From Psychrosphaera sp. F3M07 (GTDB taxonomy: Bacteria; Pseudomonadota; Gammaproteobacteria; Enterobacterales; Alteromonadaceae), in NCBI RefSeq assembly GCF_018860345.1, contig NZ_JAHKPJ010000002.1, positions 1-64,000 of the forward strand: a DNA stretch of 64,000 bases. Direction: 5' to 3'. Shown here piece by piece: positions 25,771-34,734 of the stretch. A program made the position numbers and the translations under genes. Position 1 is the first letter of the stretch. Every line of letters starts with the position of its first letter. The notes under the pieces are model-generated. The model was not told the DNA's origin. It saw only the letters and a list, made by a program, of their open reading frames with translations, and did not search any database.

Positions 25771-26235
25771 CTAAGCGAACTCAGCGCCGCCTTGTTTTGT
25801 ACGTATAGGCCATACAAAAGCAGCAACTTCAGCTCCACCTTGCTTTGTACGTATAGGCCAAACAAAAGCAGCAACTTCAGCTCCACCTTGCTTAGTACGA
25901 ATTGGCCATACAAATGCCGCAGTTTCTAATGCTTTGTCATTTGAAGATAAACGCACTAAAGGATTGATAGTATTAAGTTGAGTTGTTTGTTCTTCTGTTA
26001 ATGAAGCTGATATAGCGTTAATAACAGAAAAGTCATGAATAATTTCGCCACCAACTTGCTGAACAAGTTCAACCATTGTTGCTTTACTCGCACCTTGTAA
26101 CATATAGGCAATTTCGTTTGAATTTGACTGATAAACATTAGATGCGGCTAACAATGTAAATACACTGGCAGTCGATAACAAGATTGCTTTTTTTGCTTTA
26201 TTAAAAACTTTGTTAAACATGACGATAATTTCCAT
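25771..26235 (-). CDS. Small exported protein: propeptide (I9)-like domain plus three identical 16-residue repeats
   Basis: I do not recognise a named family for the whole protein. The best start is the ATG at 26218-26220 (MFNKVFNK), with GGAAA upstream; the longer frame starts at 26235. From there it has a basic N-terminus and hydrophobic stretch (AILLSTASVFTLLAAS), likely a signal peptide. Residues about 35-98 (EIAYMLQGASKATMVELV, then QQVGGEIIHDFSVINAISASLTEEQ cut in two here) resemble the inhibitor I9/subtilisin propeptide fold. In place of a protease domain come three copies of AAFVWPIRTKQGGAEV, the last ending EFA. No Cys is present. It stands alone with its own terminator; no protease, modifying enzyme or transporter is adjacent. 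It could be a peptide precursor, a protease inhibitor or a remnant; the codon pattern argues against a remnant. Confidence 0.75.
   Translation of the reverse strand: MEIIVMFNKVFNKAKKAILLSTASVFTLLAASNVYQSNSNEIAYMLQGASKATMVELVQQVGGEIIHDFSVINAISASLTEEQTTQLNTINPLVRLSSNDKALETAAFVWPIRTKQGGAEVAAFVWPIRTKQGGAEVAAFVWPIRTKQGGAEFA
25777..25920 (-). repeat. Three 48-bp in-frame direct repeats
   Basis: The units are 25873-25920 (first in the protein), 25825-25872 and 25777-25824. Units one and two differ at six bases, all synonymous. Units two and three differ in six codons, five synonymous; only the last codon (Val to Phe) changes the residue. Confidence 0.95.
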
Positions 26236-26430
26236 TTTTTATTATTAGTGACTCTTTGCTAGCAAATTCAGTACCAAATAAGAAAGATGGATTTTTGACG
26301 TTATTAATTAGTTACTTAAATGGCTTGAGGACCTTTATTTATAGGGTAATTGATAATGGGCTTGTTTTTGATGTGGCTGTTCTAATAATGTGTTTTGAAT
26401 ATAAAAATAGAGTTTGTACGGTAAATGTTT

Positions 26431-26463
26431 GCCGTTGGTTGGCCGTTGGTTGGCCGTTGGTGA
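26431..26463. repeat. Three 11-bp tandem direct repeats
   Basis: The unit gccgttggttg is present twice exactly (26431-26441, 26442-26452) and once as gccgttggtga (26453-26463). It is more GC-rich than the surrounding DNA. It lies about 210 bases upstream of the I9/repeat gene start. Confidence 0.85.
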
Positions 26464-26592
26464 GGTGTGTTTTTGCCGTGTAATTTTTACGTTAATGGCA
26501 TCTAAATTACCGTTATATAGTTATATAACTAATATACAAAAAAAGGTGTTATACAGAGAAGTGGTAAACAGATAAATGTTAAACAGAGAATG

Positions 26593-26623
26593 AATAAAAA
26601 GGAGGTGTTAATTAAACGCCTCC
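26593..26623 (-). terminator. Intrinsic terminator after nhaB-dsbB
   Basis: On the minus strand GGAGGCGTT (26623-26615) pairs with AACACCTCC (26609-26601) with one mismatch and is followed by TTTTTATT. It begins ten bases past the dsbB stop codon. Confidence 0.85.
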
Positions 26624-26632
26624 CTAATTTAA

Positions 26633-27163
26633 TTAAATGGTTTTAAGTTTTAGCAAACGAGTAGCAACAACAGCAGTAATACAAGCTGTATAACAACTAA
26701 ATATAAATACCATCCACTGTGGCATAGAATACCCAAACAATGACCAGTCGATATCGCCGCAAGTGCCTCTAGGTTCAAATAATGAAGGCATTAGAGTGTG
26801 CAATTGCAACCAATCTGGGAAGTTAGGGTAGACATCACAACTAAGGGCTAATAAGAAGTTATCAGGATTTTGCATTGCTACATGTTCTAATGCGATCAAC
26901 AGCCCCCAAATACAAGCCACCAATAATCCTGTAATACTGATCATTCGAGCGATATTACTTTGAGGAACCGATAACGCTGGTAGGCTACTTAATAAAATGC
27001 CAAATACAGCGACACGCTGGTAAATGCACATAATACAAGGCTCTAACCCCATACCGTATTGAAAGTACAAAGCAACGGATTCTAATATAAGCGCACTGGT
27101 AGCTACGATAAACCAAGGCCAGCGTGTAGCTGGCCAAGTCGATATTGCAGTTAAATTAAACAC
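26633..27163 (-). CDS. dsbB: Disulfide bond formation protein B
   Basis: DsbB is the inner-membrane quinone reductase that reoxidises DsbA. The 176-residue protein has four membrane helices, the first periplasmic Cys pair C43/C46 in EPCIMCIYQR, and the second pair C109 and C135 in a loop containing CDVYPNFPDWLQLH and GTCGDIDW. All four redox cysteines are present. It starts five bases after the nhaB stop, so both are read as one unit; E. coli has the same nhaB-dsbB neighbourhood. The CcmG and CcmH thiol proteins encoded further right depend on this kind of redox control. Confidence 0.95.
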   Translation of the reverse strand: MFNLTAISTWPATRWPWFIVATSALILESVALYFQYGMGLEPCIMCIYQRVAVFGILLSSLPALSVPQSNIARMISITGLLVACIWGLLIALEHVAMQNPDNFLLALSCDVYPNFPDWLQLHTLMPSLFEPRGTCGDIDWSLFGYSMPQWMVFIFSCYTACITAVVATRLLKLKTI

Positions 27164-27168
27164 TATGT

Positions 27169-28752
27169 TTAGTGACCAGTTATATTAGATTGGCCAATCG
27201 TAGTATGGTGTTCAATTAAGTTATGGTCATACATATATTGTGTTAAGTCAGCTAAACCATAATAAGTCGCTAACAAGCCAACAATAGAAAGAACAATAGT
27301 ATATGGCAATGCCATGTAAACCATTTTTCCATATGACAATCTAATTAACGGTGCTAATGCAGATGTTAATAAGAATAAAAATGCAGCCTGACCATTTGGT
27401 GTCGCAACACTTGGTAAGTTAGTACCTGTGTTAATAGCTACCGCTAATAAGTCAAACTCATCACGAGTAATAATGCCACGTTGTAAAGCAGCAGCAACTT
27501 CATTGATGTACACAGTACCAACGAATACATTATCACTGACCATAGAGAGTAGGCCATTGGCGATAAAGAACATCACTAATTGCATCTTACCTTCAAAGGT
27601 TAATACCCATTGAATTACAGGAGCAAATAATCCTTGGTCAATTATTACAGCAACAACGGCAAAGAATACACAAAGTAATGCGGTAAATGGCAATGCTTCT
27701 TCAAATGCTTTACCAATTGAATGTTCATCGGTAATACCGGCAACTGAGGTTGCTAAGATGATCACTGAAAGACCAATTAAACCTACAGCGGCTAAATGCA
27801 GAGCTAATCCAACGACTAACCAAACTGCGATTGCACCTTGCGCCCATAATTTAACTTTATCGCGTTTAGTCAAACTCTTATCTTTTTCAATATCATAATC
27901 GACTAATATCTTGCGAACTGACTCTGGCAATTGTGCGCCATAATCAAATATTTTAAATTTCTCTAATAGCATCGTGGTTAATAAACCAAAAATTAAAACA
28001 GGAATGGTAACCGGTGACATACGTAGTGCGAACTCAATAAAACTCCAGCCAGCTCGTTCTGCTATTACTAAGTTTTGAGGCTCACCAACTAAAGTACAAA
28101 CGCCACCTAATGCAGTACCCACACCAGCATGCATCATAATGTTACGCATGAAGGCTCTAAATTCTTCTAATTCTGAACGGGTTGGAACGTCTAAGTGGTT
28201 ATCATCGGTATGGTCGTGATCGGTTACATGATTTTGTTTACCTGACGCGACTTTATGATAAATCATATAAAAGCCGGTACTGACGGTAATAATTACAGCA
28301 ACAACGGTTAAGGCGTCTAAAAACGCAGATAAAAATGCAGATGATGCTGCAAATGAGACCGACAGGGCGATTTTAGATTTCACTTTTATAAGGAGTTTAG
28401 TGAAAGAATACATAAGTAAGTCTTTCATAAAATAGATACCGGCGACCATAAACACTAACAATAAAATTACGCTTAAGTTTTGCGAAATTTCATGTTCAAC
28501 GTGCCCTGGGGTTGTCATTCCAATAATGATTGCTTCTAAAGCTAATAATCCACCAGGTTGTAATGGGTAACATTTTAACGCCATGGCAAGAGTAAATATA
28601 AACTCTAAAACCAGTGCCCATCCTGCTATGTATGGATCTAAACTAAATAAGATTGGGTTGATAACCAAACACGCAATAATAGTGAGCTTGTACCATTCGG
28701 GAGATTTTCCCAAGAAATTTTGATAAAAAGCGCTCATAGAATTTTGCTGCAT
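27169..28752 (-). CDS. nhaB: Na+/H+ antiporter NhaB
   Basis: NhaB exchanges intracellular sodium for protons and supports salt and pH balance. The 527-residue length matches the family, with about twelve membrane segments, [11 protein letters not shown] near the N-terminus, [16 protein letters not shown] in the middle, [15 protein letters not shown] and [19 protein letters not shown] near the C-terminus. A His/Asp-rich cytoplasmic loop ([10 protein letters not shown]) is present. It is divergent from fadR across 202 bp, the conserved gammaproteobacterial arrangement, and is followed by dsbB. Confidence 0.96.
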   Translation of the reverse strand: MQQNSMSAFYQNFLGKSPEWYKLTIIACLVINPILFSLDPYIAGWALVLEFIFTLAMALKCYPLQPGGLLALEAIIIGMTTPGHVEHEISQNLSVILLLVFMVAGIYFMKDLLMYSFTKLLIKVKSKIALSVSFAASSAFLSAFLDALTVVAVIITVSTGFYMIYHKVASGKQNHVTDHDHTDDNHLDVPTRSELEEFRAFMRNIMMHAGVGTALGGVCTLVGEPQNLVIAERAGWSFIEFALRMSPVTIPVLIFGLLTTMLLEKFKIFDYGAQLPESVRKILVDYDIEKDKSLTKRDKVKLWAQGAIAVWLVVGLALHLAAVGLIGLSVIILATSVAGITDEHSIGKAFEEALPFTALLCVFFAVVAVIIDQGLFAPVIQWVLTFEGKMQLVMFFIANGLLSMVSDNVFVGTVYINEVAAALQRGIITRDEFDLLAVAINTGTNLPSVATPNGQAAFLFLLTSALAPLIRLSYGKMVYMALPYTIVLSIVGLLATYYGLADLTQYMYDHNLIEHHTTIGQSNITGH

Positions 28753-28911
28753 ACGTTTAAAACCTTCCTTTAATTGTTTTGTAGGCGTTAGCCCGTTTGA
28801 TGCTGAACTAATGTACTAAAGTTATTAGTTTAATCCTACATAAAATAGTAGTTTTCTTAGAGTTTTGAAATGATTGCGGAAAAAAAAACCATTTGTTGTA
28901 CTCGTGTCACC

Positions 28912-28928
28912 TTCTGGTACAATCAGTC
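28912..28928 (+). promoter_or_regulatory. Candidate FadR operator upstream of fadR
   Basis: The 17-mer TTCTGGTACAATCAGTC agrees at 12 positions with the fadB-type FadR operator ATCTGGTACGACCAGAT, as I recall it. It lies 27 bp before the fadR start, in the gap shared with nhaB, so autoregulation is possible. The match is imperfect. Confidence 0.4.
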
Positions 28929-28954
28929 CAGACGAAATAAGGTAAACAGTATTA

Positions 28955-29668
28955 ATGAAAATAATAAAGGCGCAAAGCCCAGCAGGATTTGCTGAAGAAT
29001 ATATTGTAGATTCTATTTGGAACAATCGTTTTCCACCCGGCTCAATACTTCCAGCCGAACGTGAATTGTCAGAATTAATCGGCGTAACTCGTACGACTTT
29101 AAGAGAAGTATTACAAAGATTAGCTCGTGATGGTTGGTTAACTATACAACATGGTAAACCTACCAAAGTAAACAATTACTGGGATACATGTGGGTTAAAT
29201 ATTTTACCGACTTTAGCCAAATTAGATGCTGAAGGCGTTGGTGAATTAATTGACCAACTATTATCAGCTCGCACCAACTTTAGTGCTATTTATGTTAGAG
29301 CGGCAATTAAAAACTCACCAGAGCAAGTGATAGCTTTAACACAAGAAGCGCTTGCGGTTTCAAATGATCCGCAAGAGTTTGCTGACTTTGATTACCACTT
29401 AAATCATGAGTTAGCTCACGCTGCAGGCAATATAGTATTTGTATTAGTACTAAACGGCTTTAAAGGTTTGTGGTCAAAGATTGCTAAGTATTATTTCTCA
29501 CACGAAGAAGCACGCGCTTTGTCTAGGAAGTATTACGAAGAGCTAGAAGTCTTTACTAAAGCAGGTAAACATGACGAATCAATTGCGTTAATTCGTAAAT
29601 TTGGTTTAGAGTCAGCTAAAATCTGGCAAAAGGTAAAAGAAGATTTACCGTTAGATTTAGTAGAATAA
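28955..29668 (+). CDS. fadR: Fatty acid metabolism regulator FadR
   Basis: FadR is a GntR-type regulator that represses fatty acid degradation and activates unsaturated fatty acid synthesis, releasing DNA when it binds long-chain acyl-CoA. The 237-residue protein (239 in E. coli) has the winged-helix domain (FPPGSILPAERELSELIGVTRTTLREVLQRLARDG in order) and an all-helical acyl-CoA domain with NYWDTCGLNILPTL and FDYHLNHELAHAAGN. Position next to divergent nhaB supports orthology. A terminator follows. Confidence 0.96.
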   Translation: MKIIKAQSPAGFAEEYIVDSIWNNRFPPGSILPAERELSELIGVTRTTLREVLQRLARDGWLTIQHGKPTKVNNYWDTCGLNILPTLAKLDAEGVGELIDQLLSARTNFSAIYVRAAIKNSPEQVIALTQEALAVSNDPQEFADFDYHLNHELAHAAGNIVFVLVLNGFKGLWSKIAKYYFSHEEARALSRKYYEELEVFTKAGKHDESIALIRKFGLESAKIWQKVKEDLPLDLVE

Positions 29669-29690
29669 AGTAAAACTTGTCTATTTATTA

Positions 29691-29716
29691 AAACCTGCAA
29701 TTTGCAGGTTTTTTTA
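29691..29716 (+). terminator. Intrinsic terminator after fadR
   Basis: AAACCTGC (29691-29698) pairs with GCAGGTTT (29704-29711) and is followed by TTTTT. Confidence 0.9.
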
Positions 29717-29785
29717 TATATACTATTAATTCGACTTTGATATCACTGAATCGCAATCTTTAAGGGACTAATTTAAACTTACGTT

Positions 29786-30046
29786 ATGCCACAATTAGAA
29801 CTATTTCATATTCCAAGCCCATGTAAGGGCATTTGCTTAAACGGAACCAATGGCTTTTGCCAAGGGTGTTTTCGCAGTCGTGATGAAAGATTTCAGTGGA
29901 TGCAGTTTAATGACGAAGAAAAACGTCATGTGATCAAACTATGTAAATCGAGAAAGCATAGGTGGATTAAAAAACAAATTGATATAAAAGTGTCACAAAC
30001 GCCAAAAGAAGAAGATCCTACAAACGACTTATTTGGTGACCTATAA
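29786..30046 (+). CDS. DUF1289 family protein
   Basis: This 86-residue protein has the family's N-terminal Cys signature SPCKGICLNGTNGFCQGCFRS, split as CxxxC...CxxC, followed by RDERFQWMQFNDEEKRHVI. The four Cys residues suggest metal or Fe-S binding, but no function is established that I can name. The C-terminal tail (KVSQTPKEEDPTNDLFGDL) is acidic and likely disordered. It is a single gene between two terminators. Confidence 0.85.
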   Translation: MPQLELFHIPSPCKGICLNGTNGFCQGCFRSRDERFQWMQFNDEEKRHVIKLCKSRKHRWIKKQIDIKVSQTPKEEDPTNDLFGDL

Positions 30047-30063
30047 CGAACCTAATCTTTGCG

Positions 30064-30097
30064 TAAAAAAAATGAGCACTTAAGCTCATTTTTTAGT
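30064..30097. terminator. Bidirectional intrinsic terminator
   Basis: AATGAGC (30071-30077) pairs with GCTCATT (30084-30090), with an A-run on the left and a T-run on the right. It separates the DUF1289 gene (+) from the end of argA (-). Confidence 0.88.
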
Positions 30098-30133
30098 TTT
30101 TACTGTTTAAATAATTACATCAATAACAGGCGA

Positions 30134-31450
30134 TTATTTTATTGATTTCACTAATATCTTTGAGTTTCGTTGATAGTTATAAAGTTGCTTTTTACCTTCT
30201 GGTAGTGCATCGATAGTACTTTCAATAAACCCTTGTTCTTGAAACCACATACCGCTAACCGTGGTTAATACAAAAACATTTTCTATACTTTGTTCTTTTG
30301 CTAATTGAAAAACAGCGTTGATTAATCTCTGTCCTCGATTCCCTTTACGGTAATCTGGATGGATAACAACACAGGCTAACTCAGCTGATTTTTCTTGGGG
30401 ATAAAGATACAAAGCAGCGCAGGCGATGATCATCTCTTCCTTTTTAAGCACGATAAAGCGATTAATTTCCAGCTCTAATAATTCTCTAGAGCGTTTAACT
30501 AAAATACCTTCTTTCTCTAAAGGTTGGATTAACTCAAGAATGCCCACAACGTCATCAATGGTTGCGGTTGTGATCTGTTCTCTGTGATCTTTGGCGATAA
30601 GTGTACCGGCACCATCTGGAGTGAATAACTCCTGCAGTAATGCAGTATCGCTTTGATAGTTAACACAATGGCAACGTTCAACGCCATTTTCACCCGCTTT
30701 GATAATCGCTCTTAATAACAATTGACGGATATGATCATCCTGATCATCCAGTAATGTTTTAATCGTGCGCACACTGCAACTACGGATTAGTTCACCCTGT
30801 AAATCAATAATGCCATCGTCTTTGCTAAAGGTGATCAGTTTATCGGCATTTAGTGCGATTGCGGTTTGGGTAGCAACATCTTCTAACGCCAAATTGAATA
30901 CTTCACCTGTGGTTGAATAGCCGATAGGAGATAACAAAACAATCGAACCGAAATCTAATTGTGTGTTAATACCATGAGTATCAACTCTTCGAACACTGCC
31001 AGTGTATTTAAAGTCAATGCCATCTTTTACGCCCACAGGTTTAGCAATAATAAAGTTACCTGTGCTAACTCGGATCTGTGAGCCGTGCATAGGTGAGTTT
31101 ACTAATCCCATGGTTAATAATGCTTCGATATGCAGACGTAACGAACCGATTGCATCTTTAACCGCAACTAAGGTTTCAGCATCAGTAATTCTAACTGAGT
31201 TTGCAATTTTACGTTCTATACCACGTTGAACGATACGCTCTTCAATTTGAGGTCTGGCACCGTGAACCACAACTAACTTCATACCTAAGCTATGCATTAG
31301 GGCAATATCGTGAATGATATTGGCGAAGTTGGGGTGACGAACGGCGTCGCCACAAAACATTAATACGACCGTTTTACCTCGGTGCGCATTAATATAAGGG
31401 GCGGCATTTCTAAACCATTTAACGTAATTAGGGTTGCTATTATCCATCAT
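30134..31450 (-). CDS. argA: N-acetylglutamate synthase (amino-acid N-acetyltransferase)
   Basis: ArgA makes N-acetylglutamate, the first step of arginine synthesis, and is the usual target of arginine feedback. The 438-residue protein has an N-terminal amino acid kinase-like domain (VVLMFCGDAVRHPNF, KLVVVHGARPQIEERI) that senses arginine, and a C-terminal GNAT domain from about residue 295 with VVIHPDYRKGNRGQRLI for acetyl-CoA binding. Length and layout match classical ArgA. It lies 16 bp after argH and is the last gene of the arg run. A second GNAT domain is fused to ArgH just upstream, so two candidate synthases are encoded side by side. Confidence 0.93.
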   Translation of the reverse strand: MMDNSNPNYVKWFRNAAPYINAHRGKTVVLMFCGDAVRHPNFANIIHDIALMHSLGMKLVVVHGARPQIEERIVQRGIERKIANSVRITDAETLVAVKDAIGSLRLHIEALLTMGLVNSPMHGSQIRVSTGNFIIAKPVGVKDGIDFKYTGSVRRVDTHGINTQLDFGSIVLLSPIGYSTTGEVFNLALEDVATQTAIALNADKLITFSKDDGIIDLQGELIRSCSVRTIKTLLDDQDDHIRQLLLRAIIKAGENGVERCHCVNYQSDTALLQELFTPDGAGTLIAKDHREQITTATIDDVVGILELIQPLEKEGILVKRSRELLELEINRFIVLKKEEMIIACAALYLYPQEKSAELACVVIHPDYRKGNRGQRLINAVFQLAKEQSIENVFVLTTVSGMWFQEQGFIESTIDALPEGKKQLYNYQRNSKILVKSIK

Positions 31451-31466
31451 CTCTATCTATTAAAAA

Positions 31467-33401
31467 CTAAACTTGGCCTAAGGTGTATTTCATTGCAACT
31501 TCGCTGTTTGGTTCTTTCAGCGGAGATGGCTCACTGTCTTCAATAATATTGTCAGCTAAAATGCTTTTATCAATCGTATCAAAACCCAGTTTGTCGAAAT
31601 ACGTTGGAATGTAAGTTAAAACAATAATGTCTTTAAGTTCCATTTGATGCGCAAACTCTAACAAGTATTGAACTAAAGCAATGCCTTGTCCTTGACGCTG
31701 AAACTCTTCTTCTACAACGATAGAGCGGATTTCAGCTAAGCTTTTCTCATATATATATAACGAGGCACAACCTACTACTTTGCCGCCAATTTCAGCAACA
31801 ACAAAATTTTGAATATCATGAATAATATTATCTTGGCTTCTCGGCAGTATTTCACCTTTAGCCGCCCATTCATTGACCAATTCAAAAATAACCGCGGAGT
31901 CTGACATACGGGCACGGCGAACCGAGGTAACCGCTGCTTTGGTGGCATTTAAACGTTGCTGAACTTGTTTAAGAGCGCTGCTTATACGCGCTTTACCCGG
32001 AGCTCCCACAACTTGAGAGTTTAATAACGTTTTTTGGCCGGTTTGCACATCCGCTAATGCTTTTTCAACTTGTTGGCGAGACGTTCCACCTAAAGACTCA
32101 CGTTTGTCTAACGTTGATTCGATAGACAAGTGTTGGTATACGTCTTTGTCTATCTTAGGGCTGAATTGTTGCAATTGTGTTAATGTTAGGTCTTCAAGTG
32201 GAACACCTTTATCAATCGCATCAAGTACCACTTCTCCCACAATATGATGTGCTTCTCTAAATGGAATGTCTTTACTCACTAAATAATCAGCTAACTCTGT
32301 CGCATTAGCATAACCTTGTTGAGCCGCAGCTAATGTACGCTTACGATTCACCGTTAAACCTTCAGCGACTAAAGTGGCCATTTCCATACATTCTTGCCAA
32401 GTATCTAACCCGTCAAACAATCCTTCTTTGTCTTCTTGCATGTCTTTGTTATAAGCAAGAGGAAGGGCTTTCATGGTCATTAACATCGCGGTTAATGAGC
32501 CAGTGACACGGCCTGATTTACCACGGATTAATTCGCACGCATCTGGGTTTTTCTTTTGCGGCATTAATGATGAACCTGAACTGACAAGGTCACTCATTTC
32601 GACAAAACCTGCTTCACCAGAGTTATAGAAAATAAGGTCTTCAGCAAAACGTGACAAATGAATCATCGAAATACTTGCTGTTGATAACAATTCAATCACG
32701 TGATCACGGTCAGAAACGGCATCTAAGCTGTTTAACGTTGCGGTTCTAAAGCCTAAATGGTGGGCAAGGTCTTCACGATCAATTGGATAAGCAGTACCGG
32801 CTAATGCCCCTGAACCTAAAGGCGAAGTGTCAGCACGATAAAGTGCGTCTTTTAAACGGCCAATATCACGGTTGAACATTTCTACGTAGGCTAAACACCA
32901 GTGGCCAAATGTCACAGGTTGGGCACGTTGTAAATGAGTGTAACCAGGCAATACTGTGTTACGTTCACGTTCAGCTAAATCTAACATGGCTTGTTGTAAG
33001 TTGACCAAAGCTACGTAAATCTCATTGCCTTTTTCTTTACACCAAAGTTTTAAATCGGTGGCGACTTGGTCATTACGAGAGCGGCCTGTATGTAACTTTT
33101 TACCAAGGTCGCCGGTTTTTTGAATAAGCTGAATTTCAACCCAACTATGGATATCTTCTGAATCCGCTTCAAGAATTTGTTCAGGATTGTTCTCGACCGA
33201 TAACTTTAGCTCTTCTAATGCTTGAGTCAGTTTCGCAACTTCTTGATCGGTTAATACATTCACGCTATTTAGCGCACGAGCCCAAGAAATTGAACCAACA
33301 ATATCTTGCACTGCCATGCGGTAATCCACTGGCAGTGAATCATTAAACTTCTTAAACTGTAAGCTCGCTTTTTCTTTAAAACGACCGCCCCATAAACTCA
33401 T
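31467..33401 (-). CDS. argH: Argininosuccinate lyase fused to a GNAT acetyltransferase, ArgH(A)
   Basis: Residues 1 to about 460 form argininosuccinate lyase, which splits argininosuccinate to arginine and fumarate; the signature [28 protein letters not shown] and TAYPIDRE are intact. From about residue 490 a GNAT domain follows ([19 protein letters not shown], then [19 protein letters not shown]). This ArgH(A) fusion is known from Moritella, Vibrio and relatives, where the extra domain can supply N-acetylglutamate. It is 644 residues against about 460 for plain ArgH. It follows argG after 74 bp containing a hairpin. Confidence 0.95.
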   Translation of the reverse strand: MSLWGGRFKEKASLQFKKFNDSLPVDYRMAVQDIVGSISWARALNSVNVLTDQEVAKLTQALEELKLSVENNPEQILEADSEDIHSWVEIQLIQKTGDLGKKLHTGRSRNDQVATDLKLWCKEKGNEIYVALVNLQQAMLDLAERERNTVLPGYTHLQRAQPVTFGHWCLAYVEMFNRDIGRLKDALYRADTSPLGSGALAGTAYPIDREDLAHHLGFRTATLNSLDAVSDRDHVIELLSTASISMIHLSRFAEDLIFYNSGEAGFVEMSDLVSSGSSLMPQKKNPDACELIRGKSGRVTGSLTAMLMTMKALPLAYNKDMQEDKEGLFDGLDTWQECMEMATLVAEGLTVNRKRTLAAAQQGYANATELADYLVSKDIPFREAHHIVGEVVLDAIDKGVPLEDLTLTQLQQFSPKIDKDVYQHLSIESTLDKRESLGGTSRQQVEKALADVQTGQKTLLNSQVVGAPGKARISSALKQVQQRLNATKAAVTSVRRARMSDSAVIFELVNEWAAKGEILPRSQDNIIHDIQNFVVAEIGGKVVGCASLYIYEKSLAEIRSIVVEEEFQRQGQGIALVQYLLEFAHQMELKDIIVLTYIPTYFDKLGFDTIDKSILADNIIEDSEPSPLKEPNSEVAMKYTLGQV

Positions 33402-33425
33402 AAATTACTCCGCCACAAAAATGGG

Positions 33426-33449
33426 AAAACTCAGGCGAACCTGAGTTTT
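33426..33449 (-). terminator. Hairpin in the argG-argH gap, terminator-like
   Basis: AAAACTCAGG (33426-33435) pairs perfectly with CCTGAGTTTT (33440-33449) around a CGAA (minus strand TTCG) tetraloop. On the minus strand the stem ends in TTTT and is followed by CCCATTTTT. It could reduce read-through from argG to argH or protect the RNA end. Confidence 0.6.
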
Positions 33450-33475
33450 AAAATATTAAAACGTTAGTGCTTAAC

Positions 33476-34699
33476 TTATTTTTTAGTTAAGGCTTTGATT
33501 CTGCTAGATAAGCTGTATAAACGAATGAAACCTTCTGCATGTTTTTGGTCGTAAACATCATCCGCACCAAAGGTTGCAAAATCTTCTGAGTATAAGCTAT
33601 TTGGTGACTGTCTCTTAACAACAGAAGCGGTGCCTTTGTAAAGTTTAAGTACAACGTCACCCGTAACATCTTGAGCTAACGCATTTGCGCCCGCTAAAAT
33701 CGCGCCACATAAAGGTGTGAACCAACGACCATCATATAATAAGTGTGAAAACTCATGACCCAATTGTTCACGGTATTTAAGCGTCATCTTGTCTAAGATT
33801 AATGTTTCTAAACCTTTATACGCTTTGAATAAAATGGTGCCACCTGGGGTTTCATAACAACCACGAGACTTCATGCCAACTAAACGGTTTTCAACAATAT
33901 CGATACGGCCAATACCATGTTCAGCACCGATGTTATTTAACGTAGTGATAGCTTCAACACCAGATAATTTTTTACCGTTAACTGTGGTTAATTCACCGTT
34001 TAAGAAACTAAGTTCAACATATTCCGCTTTATCTGGTGCTTGTTCAGGCGATTTAGTCCAAGTCCAAACTTTATCAGTCGGCTCTTGCCATGGATCTTCT
34101 AACTCGCCACCTTCGTGAGAGATGTGCCAAAGATTAGCATCACGGCTATAAATCTTAGTTGCGCTTGCAGTAGTCGGAACGTTCTTTTCAGCCAAGTAAG
34201 CTAATAAATCTTCACGGCTTTCCATGTCCCATACACGCCAAGGCGCGATAACCGTTAAATGCGGTGCTAGTGCTGCAAAGGTACTTTCAAAACGTACTTG
34301 GTCATTACCTTTACCAGTACAACCGTGACAAACCGCGTCAGCGCCAAGTTTTAATGCTAACTCAACTTGCGCTTTAGCAATAACTGGACGTGCTAGAGAT
34401 GTACCTAATAGGTATTCACTTTCGTAGATAGCACCCGTTTTTAGGGTTGGGAAGATGATGTCGTTTACAAATTCTTCTTGTAAATCTAATACGTGACATT
34501 CACTAGCGCCCGATGCGATTGCTTTTGCTTCAATGCCTTCAAGTTCGTCATCGCCTTGACCAACATTTGCAGCAAATGCAATTACTTCAACGCTTTCGCC
34601 ATATTGCTCTTTTAACCAAGGAATAATAGCTGAAGTATCTAAACCACCTGAGTACGCTAATACGATTTTTTTAATTTCTTTGTTTTGTGCAATTGCCAT
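33476..34699 (-). CDS. argG: Argininosuccinate synthase
   Basis: ArgG joins citrulline and aspartate using ATP. The 407-residue protein opens with the N-type ATP pyrophosphatase loop [17 protein letters not shown] and carries [24 protein letters not shown] and [11 protein letters not shown] (as [11 protein letters not shown]), all conserved. Its length is normal for the type 1 enzyme. The gene lies 35 bp after argF and is the fourth gene of argCBFGH(A). Confidence 0.97.
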   Translation of the reverse strand: MAIAQNKEIKKIVLAYSGGLDTSAIIPWLKEQYGESVEVIAFAANVGQGDDELEGIEAKAIASGASECHVLDLQEEFVNDIIFPTLKTGAIYESEYLLGTSLARPVIAKAQVELALKLGADAVCHGCTGKGNDQVRFESTFAALAPHLTVIAPWRVWDMESREDLLAYLAEKNVPTTASATKIYSRDANLWHISHEGGELEDPWQEPTDKVWTWTKSPEQAPDKAEYVELSFLNGELTTVNGKKLSGVEAITTLNNIGAEHGIGRIDIVENRLVGMKSRGCYETPGGTILFKAYKGLETLILDKMTLKYREQLGHEFSHLLYDGRWFTPLCGAILAGANALAQDVTGDVVLKLYKGTASVVKRQSPNSLYSEDFATFGADDVYDQKHAEGFIRLYSLSSRIKALTKK

Positions 34700-34734
34700 T
34701 TGTTTATCTCTTAATCTTTAAATTCTAAATTGTT

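Larger units (their letters stand above)
26236..26632. other. Gene-free stretch between the I9/repeat gene and dsbB
   Basis: These 397 bp hold the upstream region of the I9/repeat gene, three 11-bp direct repeats (26431-26463) and the dsbB terminator. The plus-strand open frame at 26256-26483 has no recognisable domain, no good ribosome-binding site and crosses the repeats, so I do not call it a gene. Confidence 0.65.

Noticed and set aside
26256-26483. 75-residue plus-strand frame in the gap before dsbB
   Set aside because: No recognisable domain, crosses the 11-bp repeats, no convincing ribosome-binding site.
28825-29175. 116-residue minus-strand frame overlapping fadR
   Set aside because: Lies opposite the clearly coding fadR N-terminus and its operator.
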